A stretch of 34,350 bases of DNA from Methanobacteriota archaeon (GTDB taxonomy: Archaea > Thermoplasmatota > Poseidoniia > Poseidoniales > Poseidoniaceae): positions 1 to 34,350 of the forward strand of contig PBTA01000007.1 in the NCBI GenBank assembly GCA_002726395.1, given 5' to 3'. Within the stretch, counting starts at the first letter, position 1, and each line of letters begins with the position of its first letter. Positions 24,309 through 32,501 of the stretch are shown here, piece by piece. The notes below the pieces were generated by a model, which was not told the origin of the DNA, did not search any database, and worked only from the letters and a program-made list of their open reading frames with translations. Position numbers and translations under genes: made by a program.

Positions 24309-24722
24309 TCAGGCTGTTTGAATATTTGCGTTAAAAAGAATTGAGCCTTTATGCCCTCTATCATCAGTATTCTTTTCAACCATGTAATTTTCGCAACGTA
24401 GATCTATAAGATGAAAACCCGTCAGACTTACGTTTGTTTCTTGTCGATGAAGCGCTGTCCGGACAGCTTCTAAAATTCTAGTAGCTTCTACACGTCCAGT
24501 TGTTTGACTAAATGCCTCAATAAATAATGTTACCTCCGCTCCAATACTTCCGTCTGTATCGTCAGCGCGTGGAACAATGCCGCCAAACCTTATAAACGGA
24601 TAGGTGACGGGGGTAGGGGCTTCATCATAAATTCTATCAGATACAAGAGCAGTTGTAGAACTATCAGCTGCTAACCTTGTCCTTACCGCCTTTTGTAATT
24701 CCAATGCAAAACCATTACTCAT
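24309..24722 (-). CDS. Tail completion/terminator protein, DUF3168
   Basis: The 137 residues match the DUF3168 family: ALELQKAVRTRLAADSSTTA, then VSDRIYDEAPTPVTYPFIRF, and a C-terminal RGHKGSILFNANIQ segment. Members resemble the tail terminator fold and cap the tail tube to join it to the head. The ATG is in an ATGA overlap with the preceding gp10-type gene. A 15-base gap with a Shine-Dalgarno-like AAGGAG (24302-24307, minus) precedes the tail tube gene. Confidence 0.85.
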   Translation of the reverse strand: MSNGFALELQKAVRTRLAADSSTTALVSDRIYDEAPTPVTYPFIRFGGIVPRADDTDGSIGAEVTLFIEAFSQTTGRVEATRILEAVRTALHRQETNVSLTGFHLIDLRCENYMVEKNTDDRGHKGSILFNANIQTA

Positions 24723-25153
24723 TTTAAACCGTTTTCTTTTGCAGCTTTGTTAATTGCACGTTTAATTTTCCGAATATGTTTTTTACCCAGCAGCAACCAA
24801 GTTGTCCTAATAAAACTATGTGGTTCAGTTTTACCTGTAGCCTTAAACTTTCCTGTTAATCTTGGCTGTCTAGTACGACTTGTGTATTGCCTACCAAACT
24901 CTACAGATAACGCTTTTATTTGATCTTTGGCTGTTGCTGGTGCAGCTTCCACAGATCCGACAAAACTATTTTTTCTAAATTCAAACTTTGCATGTATGCC
25001 TTGCCTTAGTGCTCCAGTATCACTTGGGGCAAAAGCTCTTGCTTTTGCAACACCGTCCAACGTTGAACTACGTACTGCATCGCCTATTAATTTTCGTTGC
25101 CGCCTTGGATATTTTTTAATATTTGCTGAAAGTTTTTCAAACTCAACCTTCAA
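24719..25153 (-). CDS. HK97 gp10-like minor tail protein
   Basis: The 144 residues contain ARAFAPSDTGALRQGIHAKF, the conserved P-x-DTG-LR motif of the HK97 gp10 family. The later motifs TAKDQIKALSVEFG and LTGKFKATGKTEPHSFIRTT are also typical. These proteins join head completion proteins to the tail tube. The protein is strongly basic in its C-terminal half. It overlaps both neighbours by four bases. Confidence 0.85.
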   Translation of the reverse strand: MKVEFEKLSANIKKYPRRQRKLIGDAVRSSTLDGVAKARAFAPSDTGALRQGIHAKFEFRKNSFVGSVEAAPATAKDQIKALSVEFGRQYTSRTRQPRLTGKFKATGKTEPHSFIRTTWLLLGKKHIRKIKRAINKAAKENGLK

Positions 25154-25488
25154 GCCGCCACGCCTTTTTCCAAAACAAACAATGTAATGTCATTTTTAGC
25201 AGTTGGGCTTGTTATAGACTTTATCGCCCAAGTTGTATTTCTAGCAATCACACGATCTGACAAGGTAATTGTGTTTACTGTGCTGTCTGTCCTGACGCGC
25301 ATATTTGCTTTTGCTACATCTTCAAATGCGCCTGTTTCATCGTTCATAGTACCAGAGCGCTCTACAATCTCAGCAAAACGGCTGATAAGATCTGACCAGC
25401 TGTCTTGTGTTACATTGCCAAAGTCATCAGCAGTTGCTGACATTCTTTGAAACCTGACACGATCTCTGAACAGTCCAGACCTAGCCAA
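25150..25488 (-). CDS. Head-tail adaptor (head closure) protein
   Basis: The 112 residues show the phage head-tail joining family pattern: FRDRVRFQRMSATADDFGNV, SWSDLISRFAEIVERS, then TDSTVNTITLSDRVIARNTT and WAIKSITSP near the end. It corresponds to the SPP1 gp16-type stopper that closes the connector after packaging. It overlaps the connector gene upstream by eight bases and the gp10-like gene by ATGA. Confidence 0.85.
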   Translation of the reverse strand: MARSGLFRDRVRFQRMSATADDFGNVTQDSWSDLISRFAEIVERSGTMNDETGAFEDVAKANMRVRTDSTVNTITLSDRVIARNTTWAIKSITSPTAKNDITLFVLEKGVAA

Positions 25489-26080
25489 CCCACGAACTCC
25501 GTTCCATTGCTATTAGCTGCTCAACGCCAAAAGGTAGAGTTTTGGATATTGTTCCTATAAGTTCGTTTTCACGATTTTCATAATAGTTAGCGACTAGCAT
25601 TTTTATGGCATGACGCACCGTGTCAGGCACACTTGCTGCTGTGTCACCATAACCAACAACATAGGTTATCTTTATAGCATCATCGCGCTTAAAGGTTACA
25701 GGCCAAGAATACCCAGATTTAGGGTATATTGTCTTGTAGCCTTTTGTACCGATTATATAATAATTTGACAGCGTGTCAGTTTGTAAAACGTTGTTTACGT
25801 CATAATATTCTATAGAAGTTACAGACTGAACTGGCGTAATACTTAGGTGTACTGTGGTTGCATGAAAATCAACATACTCAGCCCAGGTCTGTGTAATCAT
25901 TGCTTTACCAAGCATTCCCGTGACGTCTAAATACTTTACTGCAACATTTATCAAAGATCCAATAACTTCATCATCGTCACTATGCTCAATACGCATATGA
26001 CGTTTACACTCAGCAATAGTCACGGGATCGACTGTCGGAGCAGTAACTAACTCTAATCTATGTTGCAGAGGTAAATTCAT
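25481..26080 (-). CDS. Head-tail connector, HK97 gp6-like
   Basis: The 199 residues fit the gp6-type connector family: VDPVTIAECKRHMRIEHSDD, then DEVIGSLINVAVKYLDVTGM, KAMITQTWAEYVD and a C-terminal VRHAIKMLVANYYENRE segment. In HK97 this protein forms a ring below the portal. The gene starts two bases after the small head protein gene and overlaps the adaptor gene. Confidence 0.88.
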   Translation of the reverse strand: MNLPLQHRLELVTAPTVDPVTIAECKRHMRIEHSDDDEVIGSLINVAVKYLDVTGMLGKAMITQTWAEYVDFHATTVHLSITPVQSVTSIEYYDVNNVLQTDTLSNYYIIGTKGYKTIYPKSGYSWPVTFKRDDAIKITYVVGYGDTAASVPDTVRHAIKMLVANYYENRENELIGTISKTLPFGVEQLIAMERSSWVG

Positions 26081-26082
26081 TG

Positions 26083-26277
26083 TTACTCTTTCACAGCTGT
26101 CTTTTTCTCAACAACTTGCTTTGTTGCCTTTTCTACTTTCTTCTCTTCAACAATTTCAGCTATGCCGCGCTCAACGTATCTTTGCAGAGCGTCAGGGTCA
26201 TTAATTTCGACAATATCACCAACGCTATTACTGAAACCAATACCAGCCATACTTTGAAGTAATCTTACTTTTGCCAT
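26083..26277 (-). CDS. Small head-region protein, 64 residues
   Basis: Starts MAKVRLLQSMAGIGFSNSVG with GDIVEINDPDALQRYVERGI following, and ends in a Lys/Glu-rich helix. Small proteins with an N-terminal KVRLL...G...GDIVE pattern occur between capsid and connector genes of many siphoviruses (DUF7210-like). The role is not established. A terminator sits between this gene and the capsid gene upstream, so it may be expressed by read-through or from a promoter I could not identify. Confidence 0.68.
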   Translation of the reverse strand: MAKVRLLQSMAGIGFSNSVGDIVEINDPDALQRYVERGIAEIVEEKKVEKATKQVVEKKTAVKE

Positions 26278-26290
26278 GTTTATATTCCTT

Positions 26291-26321
26291 AAAAAAAGTG
26301 AGGGGGTTGTTTCCCCCTCAC
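26291..26321 (-). terminator. Rho-independent terminator after the capsid gene
   Basis: On the minus strand GTGAGGGGG (26321-26313) pairs perfectly with CCCCCTCAC (26306-26298) around a six-base loop (AAACAA), followed by seven T residues (26297-26291). The stem is nine base pairs, seven of them G/C. It lies between the major capsid gene stop and the downstream small head gene, a place where partial termination would give more capsid mRNA than connector mRNA. Confidence 0.9.
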
Positions 26322-26329
26322 ACTGCCAT

Positions 26330-27571
26330 TTAAGCTTGGGTTAGCGCTTTGATTGCGCCCGTGTCTGACAAGCAACCGTCAAAACGGATATAACCTAAGA
26401 CCCCAACATCAGGAGCAAAACGCTCTCTAAGCACTGTTATAGATGGAGCGCCTATCTTACGAACGTAGAAACTGCTCATGTCACCAAACAAGACTGACTT
26501 GTTACCAGTAGCGATAGATGCCATGTCCTGGTTGACCATTACCGGATAGCCTAAAACTGTTTGAGGCATGTCAGCAGCATAACCGCCAATCTCCCACAAA
26601 TATCTATTTTGACTGTCTTTCAGTTTCCGAACAGCTGATAGTGTGCTGTCATTCATCATCATAGCAACATTACCGCCTTTTCGATATGCTGGATCTACTG
26701 AGTGAACCAAGTCAATCAATTCATCAGCTGCAATTGCTGTCGCTGAGGCTGCTGTTATTCCAGCGCCAGCATTGGTTGCAATTCCTTCAACATCACTAGA
26801 ACCTGATCCAGTTGTAAGTTTTGCGTTAGCAATACGGGCTAATCTGATTCCCAACAGTCTACCTAAGAGGCTTTCCATGTTAAGCACTGAGTCCTGCTGC
26901 ATCTCGTGAGAGAAACGGATAAATTCAGTATTGAAGCCGAAAGCATTTATCTGCTTCTGCCCAAAAGTTACATCTTTTCCACCGTCATCAGTTGGCGCAA
27001 CGCCCTCAGTATGAGCTTCAGCAGTTACCGTTGTGTCATCAACAGTTGGGATTTTAAAAGGCTCACCACTTGTTGTATTAATAGTTGTGAACATGGTTGA
27101 GGTGTACATTTCACCGTGAGCTTTCATTGTCTCGATGATGACGTTTGAAAGGGTTTCTGGAACAGTAAAACCGCCTGACGTATTAGTGCCAGTTACTTGC
27201 ACACGTTTTTCTATCAGTGCTTGCCTAGCTTCTGGTGAAACGTCAGCTAGACCACCTTTAGAAACGTACTCCATGAACGCAGCGCGATATTCCATAGTCT
27301 CGCCTTGATCTGTAGCTGGAGCAGTACGCCCTTCTACTTCTGGAAGCTTTGACGTGTCAGGTGCTTCTATTGCGGCCTGAGCTTTATTAAGTCTTTCCTC
27401 ACGATCAGCGCGTGCCGCTAGCTTGTCGTGATCTTCCATCATAGCGTCAAACTCACGCTCAATTTCAGCTGCTCTTTCTTCAACAACATCGTCGTTGATT
27501 TCTTCTAGTTTCTTTCGCGCTTCTGTGGCGATATTCGCCATTTTCTCACGCAAAGTTTTTATCTCAGACAT
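26330..27571 (-). CDS. Major capsid protein, HK97 fold (Phage_capsid family)
   Basis: The 413 residues have an N-terminal helical, highly charged delta domain (about 1-95) followed by the capsid core. Core features are a start like MEYRAAFMEYVSKGG, GTNTSGGFTVPETLSNVI, VTFGQKQINAFGFNTEFIRF, then AKLTTGSGSSDVEGIATNAG and a C-terminal FYVRKIGAPSITVLRERFAP. The delta domain acts as an internal scaffold and is expected to be removed by the prohead protease encoded just upstream. No separate scaffold gene is seen. Length fits the family. A strong terminator follows directly. Confidence 0.95.
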   Translation of the reverse strand: MSEIKTLREKMANIATEARKKLEEINDDVVEERAAEIEREFDAMMEDHDKLAARADREERLNKAQAAIEAPDTSKLPEVEGRTAPATDQGETMEYRAAFMEYVSKGGLADVSPEARQALIEKRVQVTGTNTSGGFTVPETLSNVIIETMKAHGEMYTSTMFTTINTTSGEPFKIPTVDDTTVTAEAHTEGVAPTDDGGKDVTFGQKQINAFGFNTEFIRFSHEMQQDSVLNMESLLGRLLGIRLARIANAKLTTGSGSSDVEGIATNAGAGITAASATAIAADELIDLVHSVDPAYRKGGNVAMMMNDSTLSAVRKLKDSQNRYLWEIGGYAADMPQTVLGYPVMVNQDMASIATGNKSVLFGDMSSFYVRKIGAPSITVLRERFAPDVGVLGYIRFDGCLSDTGAIKALTQA

Positions 27572-27583
27572 ATGAGATCCTTT

Positions 27584-28813
27584 CTATTTAGGGAGAAATT
27601 TTGCTTTCATCTTTAAGCGCCTTATGACGCTGTGATGTCTGCGTTTTGCGTGTCGCGCTTTTCGGTACGTCTCCAACGCATCAATTCCACTTCTAAGACC
27701 GATAGAAGTTGACTCATACGCTGGGGTTGTAACAATGCTTACATCGTGCAAATCAGCCCTAGTAATGGTGCGAGTAGGCATTTCACCTTCATCGTTCCAT
27801 TCTTGCTGTGTTGGTACGAAAGCAAACGACATTTTGTCCAGATCACCCCGTTTCATCTTAGGGAGTATTGACCGAACGTCGGGATCTGAGGGATCTAGAT
27901 TAGCTCTTATTTTAAGACCTCTTTCATCCTCAGATAATTCTAGCGTACCGGAACGGGTACGCGCTAATGGCAAACCAGTGTGATTGATTAGAAAAACAAC
28001 ATCATCACGATCTACAGCCTCAGTAAATGCACCACGCGCTATCTGCTCTTGCCACTTACCAGCTATTACCGTTGGGCTGTCAAAGACCGCTGCATAACCC
28101 TCAACTGCTACAGTACCGTCTTCAGCCTCTCTCACCTCTAAGCTAGGTGCTGGACGCGACTCCCTGTATTTGTTTTTATCTTTTTTCTTTTTCTTGCCGT
28201 TCATACTTTCCTCAACATCCTCATCGTTTAATCTTTCAGCTACGACTGTAAGTGTTGAGAATTTGTGACCGACAAGCTGACCCGTGGGGGAGTAGCCGTC
28301 ATCTGCCTCACGATACAGCATTATAAGTGCTGCTGGGTCATCTTCTGTTGCATTAAGACTAAAATCGGTATCTGGCACGTTAAGCGAACCGTCTCTGACT
28401 ATGCGTCTTACTTTACCGTAAGCCCTGCCACCCGAACTATCCCAGCTGACAAAATCTCCGACTTTCACTCCATCGGGTGCTGCTCTATCTTCCATGCGTT
28501 TATCTTCCTCACTTTTTGAGTATCTGTTAGCGAAAGCCTTTCCAGCGTCTCCACCCCATAACGCCCATGCTATACGTCCAGCTGAGGGATAGCCTTTCTC
28601 ACCTTGGCTAAAACCCTCACCCTTTTTGTCTACTTCGTGTCTTGCAAAGTAGCTTTTCATTCTCCTAATCGTGCTAAGAGAAAGATCCTTATTGTTTGCA
28701 ATATCTCGCGCTCTAGCTACACCTACAGCTGTACCGCCTCTGTTAAACTCTCTACGCCAATCAAGACCGCGCCTTGCTTCCTCACGCATCCCCTGAGTAG
28801 GTTTAACCATCAA
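27584..28813 (-). CDS. Prohead protease with N-terminal and TUDOR-like extensions
   Basis: The 409 residues contain three parts. Residues about 1-100 form a domain of the kind RRGLDWRREFNRGGTAVGVA...RRMKSYFARHEVDKKG...YPSAGRIAWALWGGD, often found as a separate phage protein. Residues about 115-192 (VKVGDFVSWDSSGGRAYGKV ... HKFSTLTVV) resemble the hypervirulence-associated TUDOR domain. Residues about 225-375 form the HK97-type prohead protease with H278 in LINHTGLPLARTRSGT and S329 in DKMSFAFVP. The protease cleaves capsid delta domains during maturation. The first ATG overlaps the portal stop; MM allows either start. A basic linker (GKKKKKDKNK) joins the last two parts. Confidence 0.9.
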   Translation of the reverse strand: MMVKPTQGMREEARRGLDWRREFNRGGTAVGVARARDIANNKDLSLSTIRRMKSYFARHEVDKKGEGFSQGEKGYPSAGRIAWALWGGDAGKAFANRYSKSEEDKRMEDRAAPDGVKVGDFVSWDSSGGRAYGKVRRIVRDGSLNVPDTDFSLNATEDDPAALIMLYREADDGYSPTGQLVGHKFSTLTVVAERLNDEDVEESMNGKKKKKDKNKYRESRPAPSLEVREAEDGTVAVEGYAAVFDSPTVIAGKWQEQIARGAFTEAVDRDDVVFLINHTGLPLARTRSGTLELSEDERGLKIRANLDPSDPDVRSILPKMKRGDLDKMSFAFVPTQQEWNDEGEMPTRTITRADLHDVSIVTTPAYESTSIGLRSGIDALETYRKARHAKRRHHSVIRRLKMKAKFLPK

Positions 28814-30011
28814 AGTTGACTGACTGTGTATTGATCGGAACTGTTGCGCCTTGGATCAGCAAATCATCACCACTGGCCTTTGCAGCTAGCCCTTCAATCT
28901 CTCTAACTTCATTTGGCGTTTTAACAGCGTTTTGTATTGCAGCAGCGTGTGCTTCCATACGGGTTTTCAAATCACCTCTAAGCAAGCTATCTACATTGTA
29001 GCGAACCTCTAAACTGCTCTCACGACCAAACAGCTTTAAATTCATTTCCTGTTCTGTCTGCTCAATCCAGCGCCTTAGCGTATGCTTTACAAAATGCAGA
29101 TCTTGTTGCTCATTGTTACTAAATGTGCCGTTGCTCAAGTCTTGTAGGAAAACAGGCGGTAGGCTGTATATACGTGCAATCTGCTCAAGTAAAAATCTCT
29201 GCAATTCAATCAGTTGCATTTCGCTAGGACTAAAGCCTACCGCCTTTAATTCGTGTCCAGCTGGTAGAGCTAATACTTGCCTACCTTCTTTTGCTAGTTT
29301 TGCTGTTGCCGCTGCAACATCTTCTGACGCTCTTTGTGCAGCCGCGCCAGATTGAAAACTTCCCTGGAGCGACATCGGAGGAATACCGCCTGACTGAAAA
29401 GCTTTTGACCCATACCGCGTGGCTGCTATGGCTAGACCAACAATATCTTTGTTAGTAATAATAGGGGAGCGAATATCTAAGTTGTTATGCTTAGTCATAT
29501 ATGTAAAATCGAGAACCTCAGAAGCTGAATAAGTTTGTGAGGTTGTTCTGTAAGCACGACTTAAAAAACCATTATCATCTTTTGTTTCGACAACAGTTAT
29601 ATCCGCTGGATCAATAGGAACTAAATCAGTTACATCACCACGGGCATTACGGACAATTAATGTAACGGATCTACCACCTGTAAGCACTTGCTCGAATGAA
29701 TACTTACGCCAATGAAAGCTAGAGGTAGTTGGGTTTACAGCGCGATTCATCCATGCGCCTATACCTGTTGTCTGCTTTTCCCCGTTATTAAAAATCTCAA
29801 GAGGCAAAGAAGCTAGCGTGCCAGAGATAAAATTAACAGCCGCCCAAATAGACGGAACGCCTAAAGCGTTATCAATATTTACATCAACGCCAGCAGTAGA
29901 GTTTGTATTTCCAAAACCAATTAAATCAAAAAAATTATTTCCGGTAAAAGGCGTATTTGGGTTTTCTAAAGTTCTAGCTTCTACTTTTTTAAAGCTGTCA
30001 AATATTCCCAT
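28803..30011 (-). CDS. Portal protein, HK97 family
   Basis: The 402 residues match HK97-type portals: ALGVPSIWAAVNFISGTLAS near 49-68, then RSPIITNKDIVGLAIAATRY, ELQRFLLEQIARIYSLPPVF and the C-terminal HFVKHTLRRWIEQTEQEMNL. Portals form the dodecameric gate at one capsid vertex through which DNA is packaged and ejected. The gene is directly downstream of the large terminase (two-base gap) and overlaps the protease gene by eleven bases. Confidence 0.95.
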   Translation of the reverse strand: MGIFDSFKKVEARTLENPNTPFTGNNFFDLIGFGNTNSTAGVDVNIDNALGVPSIWAAVNFISGTLASLPLEIFNNGEKQTTGIGAWMNRAVNPTTSSFHWRKYSFEQVLTGGRSVTLIVRNARGDVTDLVPIDPADITVVETKDDNGFLSRAYRTTSQTYSASEVLDFTYMTKHNNLDIRSPIITNKDIVGLAIAATRYGSKAFQSGGIPPMSLQGSFQSGAAAQRASEDVAAATAKLAKEGRQVLALPAGHELKAVGFSPSEMQLIELQRFLLEQIARIYSLPPVFLQDLSNGTFSNNEQQDLHFVKHTLRRWIEQTEQEMNLKLFGRESSLEVRYNVDSLLRGDLKTRMEAHAAAIQNAVKTPNEVREIEGLAAKASGDDLLIQGATVPINTQSVNFDG

Positions 30012-30013
30012 AC

Positions 30014-31528
30014 CTACACCGCCAGTTTAAAATTTGGATCATCCCAGGCGCTAACCTGTTGTAATTGCTCATCTTTTCCTATTGCGCCAAGTGCCATTGC
30101 TAAGGCAACAAGACCGTCAATCTTTGAATAGCTCTTTGCTTTGTGAAGCTTTCTATTTCCAGCTGGGTCACTTGTGGCAACCGCCCCAGCTGCACACATA
30201 TTTAAAATGGGGTGATCCCCGTGGTTAAGCTTTCTATCAACTACCAGACGCTCAAGCTTTTCGATTGCTGGAGACATATCCCTAAATCCTTGACCGTGTG
30301 GGGTCATAGGAATATCAGCACCAATTGCATCAAGCTCACGCTTGAAATCGTTTATACGCCAGCGATCAAATGCCAGCAGTTTAAGGTCATATGTCTCAGC
30401 AACCTCAGCAACAAACCTAGCAATAATCTCCGGCTGTATTACAGCGCCCTCAATTGTATGCAGAAACCCTTGCTTTGCCCATAGATCATATGGCACTTTC
30501 TCGCTTTGAGACTTATCCCTCAGCCCGTCCTCTGGAAGCCAGAAGTGAGGCACAACGTCAAAGCTTTCACCGCGAGGGAAAACCAAAACTAGAGCAGTTA
30601 AATCACGACTAGCTGACAAATCTAAACCAGCAAAACAAATGTCAGCAGGTTTATGATTGGGAGCAATTTTGTTAGCTTGCCATTCAGCCCTAGAGAGAAA
30701 TGGACTTTGTGCCTCTATTCTTTGGTTGAGATATAACCACCTAAAACTATTAGCTTTAGCTGGTAGTCTTTCAGCTTGCTTTGCAAAATCTTTTATATCT
30801 GCAACAGACCTAAACTTTCCTAATGCTGGGTTTGCTGCTTTCCATGCTTTCCTATCTGACAAGTCACACTCAACAGGAGCACTATAGACGTGGCTAACTA
30901 TTCTAGGATCTTTTGCATTATCAGCATCGTCTAGCCACTGAGAAAATAAATCTCCGTCAGTTGCAGACTGTGTAGAGATAGCAATGAGTAGGGGAGAGTT
31001 ATGTGCTCCCTGGGCAGTTTCTATTGCCTCAACAAAGCTATCCTGATTTCCCCTTACCTGCCCAAGTTCATCTAGTATTGCCAACACGGGTGACAGCCCG
31101 TGTGCAGTATTAGCCTCAGCTGATATTGCCCTGTATTCTACGTTACAGATTAAGCCTAACAGCGTTTTTTGTGACGGTACTATTCTTACAATTTTGTGAA
31201 GCTCAGGATTAAGCCTAACCATTTTTTCAGCTAGCTTGTAAACCAGTGACGCTTGTTCCCGTGATCTAGCGCCACTGATTATCTGACTGTTCTGTTTTGC
31301 TTCACTTCCAACTAAGTGAGCGAGTACGATAGCAGCTATTAAAGCTGACTTACCGTTTTTTCTTGCGACACTTAAATAGGCTCTGCTAGTTCCATTTGGG
31401 TTGTCATAAACGTCAATGATAAACTTACGCTGAAAAGGCATAAGCTTAAAAGGCTTGCCAACGTGCTCACCTTCCGGAATCAAGCAATAGCGCTCTATAA
31501 ATTTGCAGACCTTCTGACCTCGCGTCAT
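30014..31528 (-). CDS. Large terminase subunit, HK97-like
   Basis: The 504-residue motor protein has its N-terminal ATPase with Walker A SVARKNGKSALIAA (K60) and Walker B VLAILDELGQ (D153, E154). The C-terminal RNase H-like nuclease has candidate acidic residues D303 (GLDLSASRDL), D388 (LLAFDRW) and D471 (SKIDGLVALA). It cuts concatemers and pumps DNA into the prohead through the portal. ATGA overlap with the small subunit gene and length both fit the family. The motif form groups it with terminase_1/HK97-type enzymes, which often use cos ends; that is inferred. Confidence 0.95.
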   Translation of the reverse strand: MTRGQKVCKFIERYCLIPEGEHVGKPFKLMPFQRKFIIDVYDNPNGTSRAYLSVARKNGKSALIAAIVLAHLVGSEAKQNSQIISGARSREQASLVYKLAEKMVRLNPELHKIVRIVPSQKTLLGLICNVEYRAISAEANTAHGLSPVLAILDELGQVRGNQDSFVEAIETAQGAHNSPLLIAISTQSATDGDLFSQWLDDADNAKDPRIVSHVYSAPVECDLSDRKAWKAANPALGKFRSVADIKDFAKQAERLPAKANSFRWLYLNQRIEAQSPFLSRAEWQANKIAPNHKPADICFAGLDLSASRDLTALVLVFPRGESFDVVPHFWLPEDGLRDKSQSEKVPYDLWAKQGFLHTIEGAVIQPEIIARFVAEVAETYDLKLLAFDRWRINDFKRELDAIGADIPMTPHGQGFRDMSPAIEKLERLVVDRKLNHGDHPILNMCAAGAVATSDPAGNRKLHKAKSYSKIDGLVALAMALGAIGKDEQLQQVSAWDDPNFKLAV

Positions 31529-31980
31529 TGTGGCCTTGCTAATAACCCATCATCTAAAGGGTTATCAGCCTCAATACTTTGAGCAATCGCTGTCTTTTTG
31601 TTGGCTACATGTTGCTCTTCTCGCGCACGCGCATTGACCCCCAAAGATCTACGCAGTGACAGCAAGTCTCCCGTCAAGCTTTTTACTATTCTAACCCTAG
31701 GATTTTCTACACTTGTTCCGTTTTGACGGGTGGTTATGTAGCCCTCAGAGCGCAAAGCTTGCTGCTCTGTGTTAAGATCTGCCATTGTTCTAGCCATCAT
31801 TGCAGCAATTTCTAGAGCGTGTTGTGTCCACTGAGATCTAGCAAATTCGTTTATCACATTATGAAAAAAAGGTAAGTCGCTTTTATCTAGTGGAGTGTTG
31901 CTTGGTACGTGTACAGGCTGCGCTCCAGCTTTCATTATAGCCGCTGCACTTTCTTTGCTGTCTGTCCTAGTTCTAGCCAT
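31525..31980 (-). CDS. Small terminase subunit, P27 family
   Basis: The 151 residues have the P27-type pattern: an N-terminal polar segment, then a helical region (FFHNVINEFARSQWTQHALE ... AAMMARTMADLNTEQQALRS), and a C-terminal ENPRVRIVKSLTGDLLSLRR followed by SLGVNAR. The small subunit recognises the packaging site and stimulates the large subunit. It is first in the head operon and overlaps the large subunit gene (ATGA). An 88-base gap separates it from the HNH gene. Confidence 0.9.
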   Translation of the reverse strand: MARTRTDSKESAAAIMKAGAQPVHVPSNTPLDKSDLPFFHNVINEFARSQWTQHALEIAAMMARTMADLNTEQQALRSEGYITTRQNGTSVENPRVRIVKSLTGDLLSLRRSLGVNARAREEQHVANKKTAIAQSIEADNPLDDGLLARPQ

Positions 31981-32068
31981 ATTTCGATAAAAAATCCTAG
32001 TTTACAATGTGTGTTTGTGTGTGATGCCGATTTGTAGGTTTTGGGTCATAGCGATAGAACTACCCCCC

Positions 32069-32413
32069 TTATTTTGCTGACGGATGTTTTGGATCTACAG
32101 GCCACCCATCATTTCCAATTGTGGTGTCGTAGCCAAGAGCCTCGATGCTTTGAAGTTTTCCAGAGTGACAGCGCCAGCAAACAGCTTGCAAATTGTCAGG
32201 CTCAAAGAATAATTCTAAGTCTCCCTTGTGCGGTTTTAAATGATGAATAACGGCACTATTCGGTTTATCCCTGCCTGACGTAAGCGCAACGCCACAGCCG
32301 ACCAGCTGGCAAGTGTAAAGATCACGGGCAAGAATAGTCTGCCTTAGTGATGCCCACGCTTTTGTATAATATAACAGCTTGTACTGCTGATACTCATAAG
32401 ATCTGTCTGACAT
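32069..32413 (-). CDS. HNH endonuclease
   Basis: The 114 residues carry the HNH signature: C35 and C40, then AVIHHLKPHKGD with H57 and H58, N74 in FEPDNLQAVC, and C79, C82, H83 (CWRCHSG). HNH nucleases beside terminase genes are needed for DNA packaging in HK97-type cos phages, where they work with the terminase complex. The ATG lies shortly after a terminator and has no Shine-Dalgarno, so initiation may be leaderless or coupled. Its C-terminal KHPSAK end is polar. Confidence 0.92.
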   Translation of the reverse strand: MSDRSYEYQQYKLLYYTKAWASLRQTILARDLYTCQLVGCGVALTSGRDKPNSAVIHHLKPHKGDLELFFEPDNLQAVCWRCHSGKLQSIEALGYDTTIGNDGWPVDPKHPSAK

Positions 32414-32420
32414 GGATAAG

Positions 32421-32448
32421 AAATAAAAAGACCGCCACTATGGACGGT
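32421..32448 (-). terminator. Putative terminator upstream of the HNH gene
   Basis: Coding-strand sequence ACCGTCC pairs with GGCGGT (one bulged T, five-base loop) and is followed by CTTTTTATTT. The hairpin is six base pairs, five of them G/C. It lies 54 bases past the end of the 188-residue gene and eight to thirty-five bases before the HNH ATG, so it can end the upstream transcript. Confidence 0.55.
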
Positions 32449-32501
32449 AGTTGAGGTAAAAATTACTACAGGCAATGAGAGCAATTTTATAGAGTCTGGG
32501 G

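Noticed and set aside
31981-32068. Cohesive-end site or promoter in the gap between HNH and small terminase
   Set aside because: There is a short CA-rich stretch (CACACACAAACACACA) on the coding strand but no clear cos-type structure or promoter boxes, so I do not call it.
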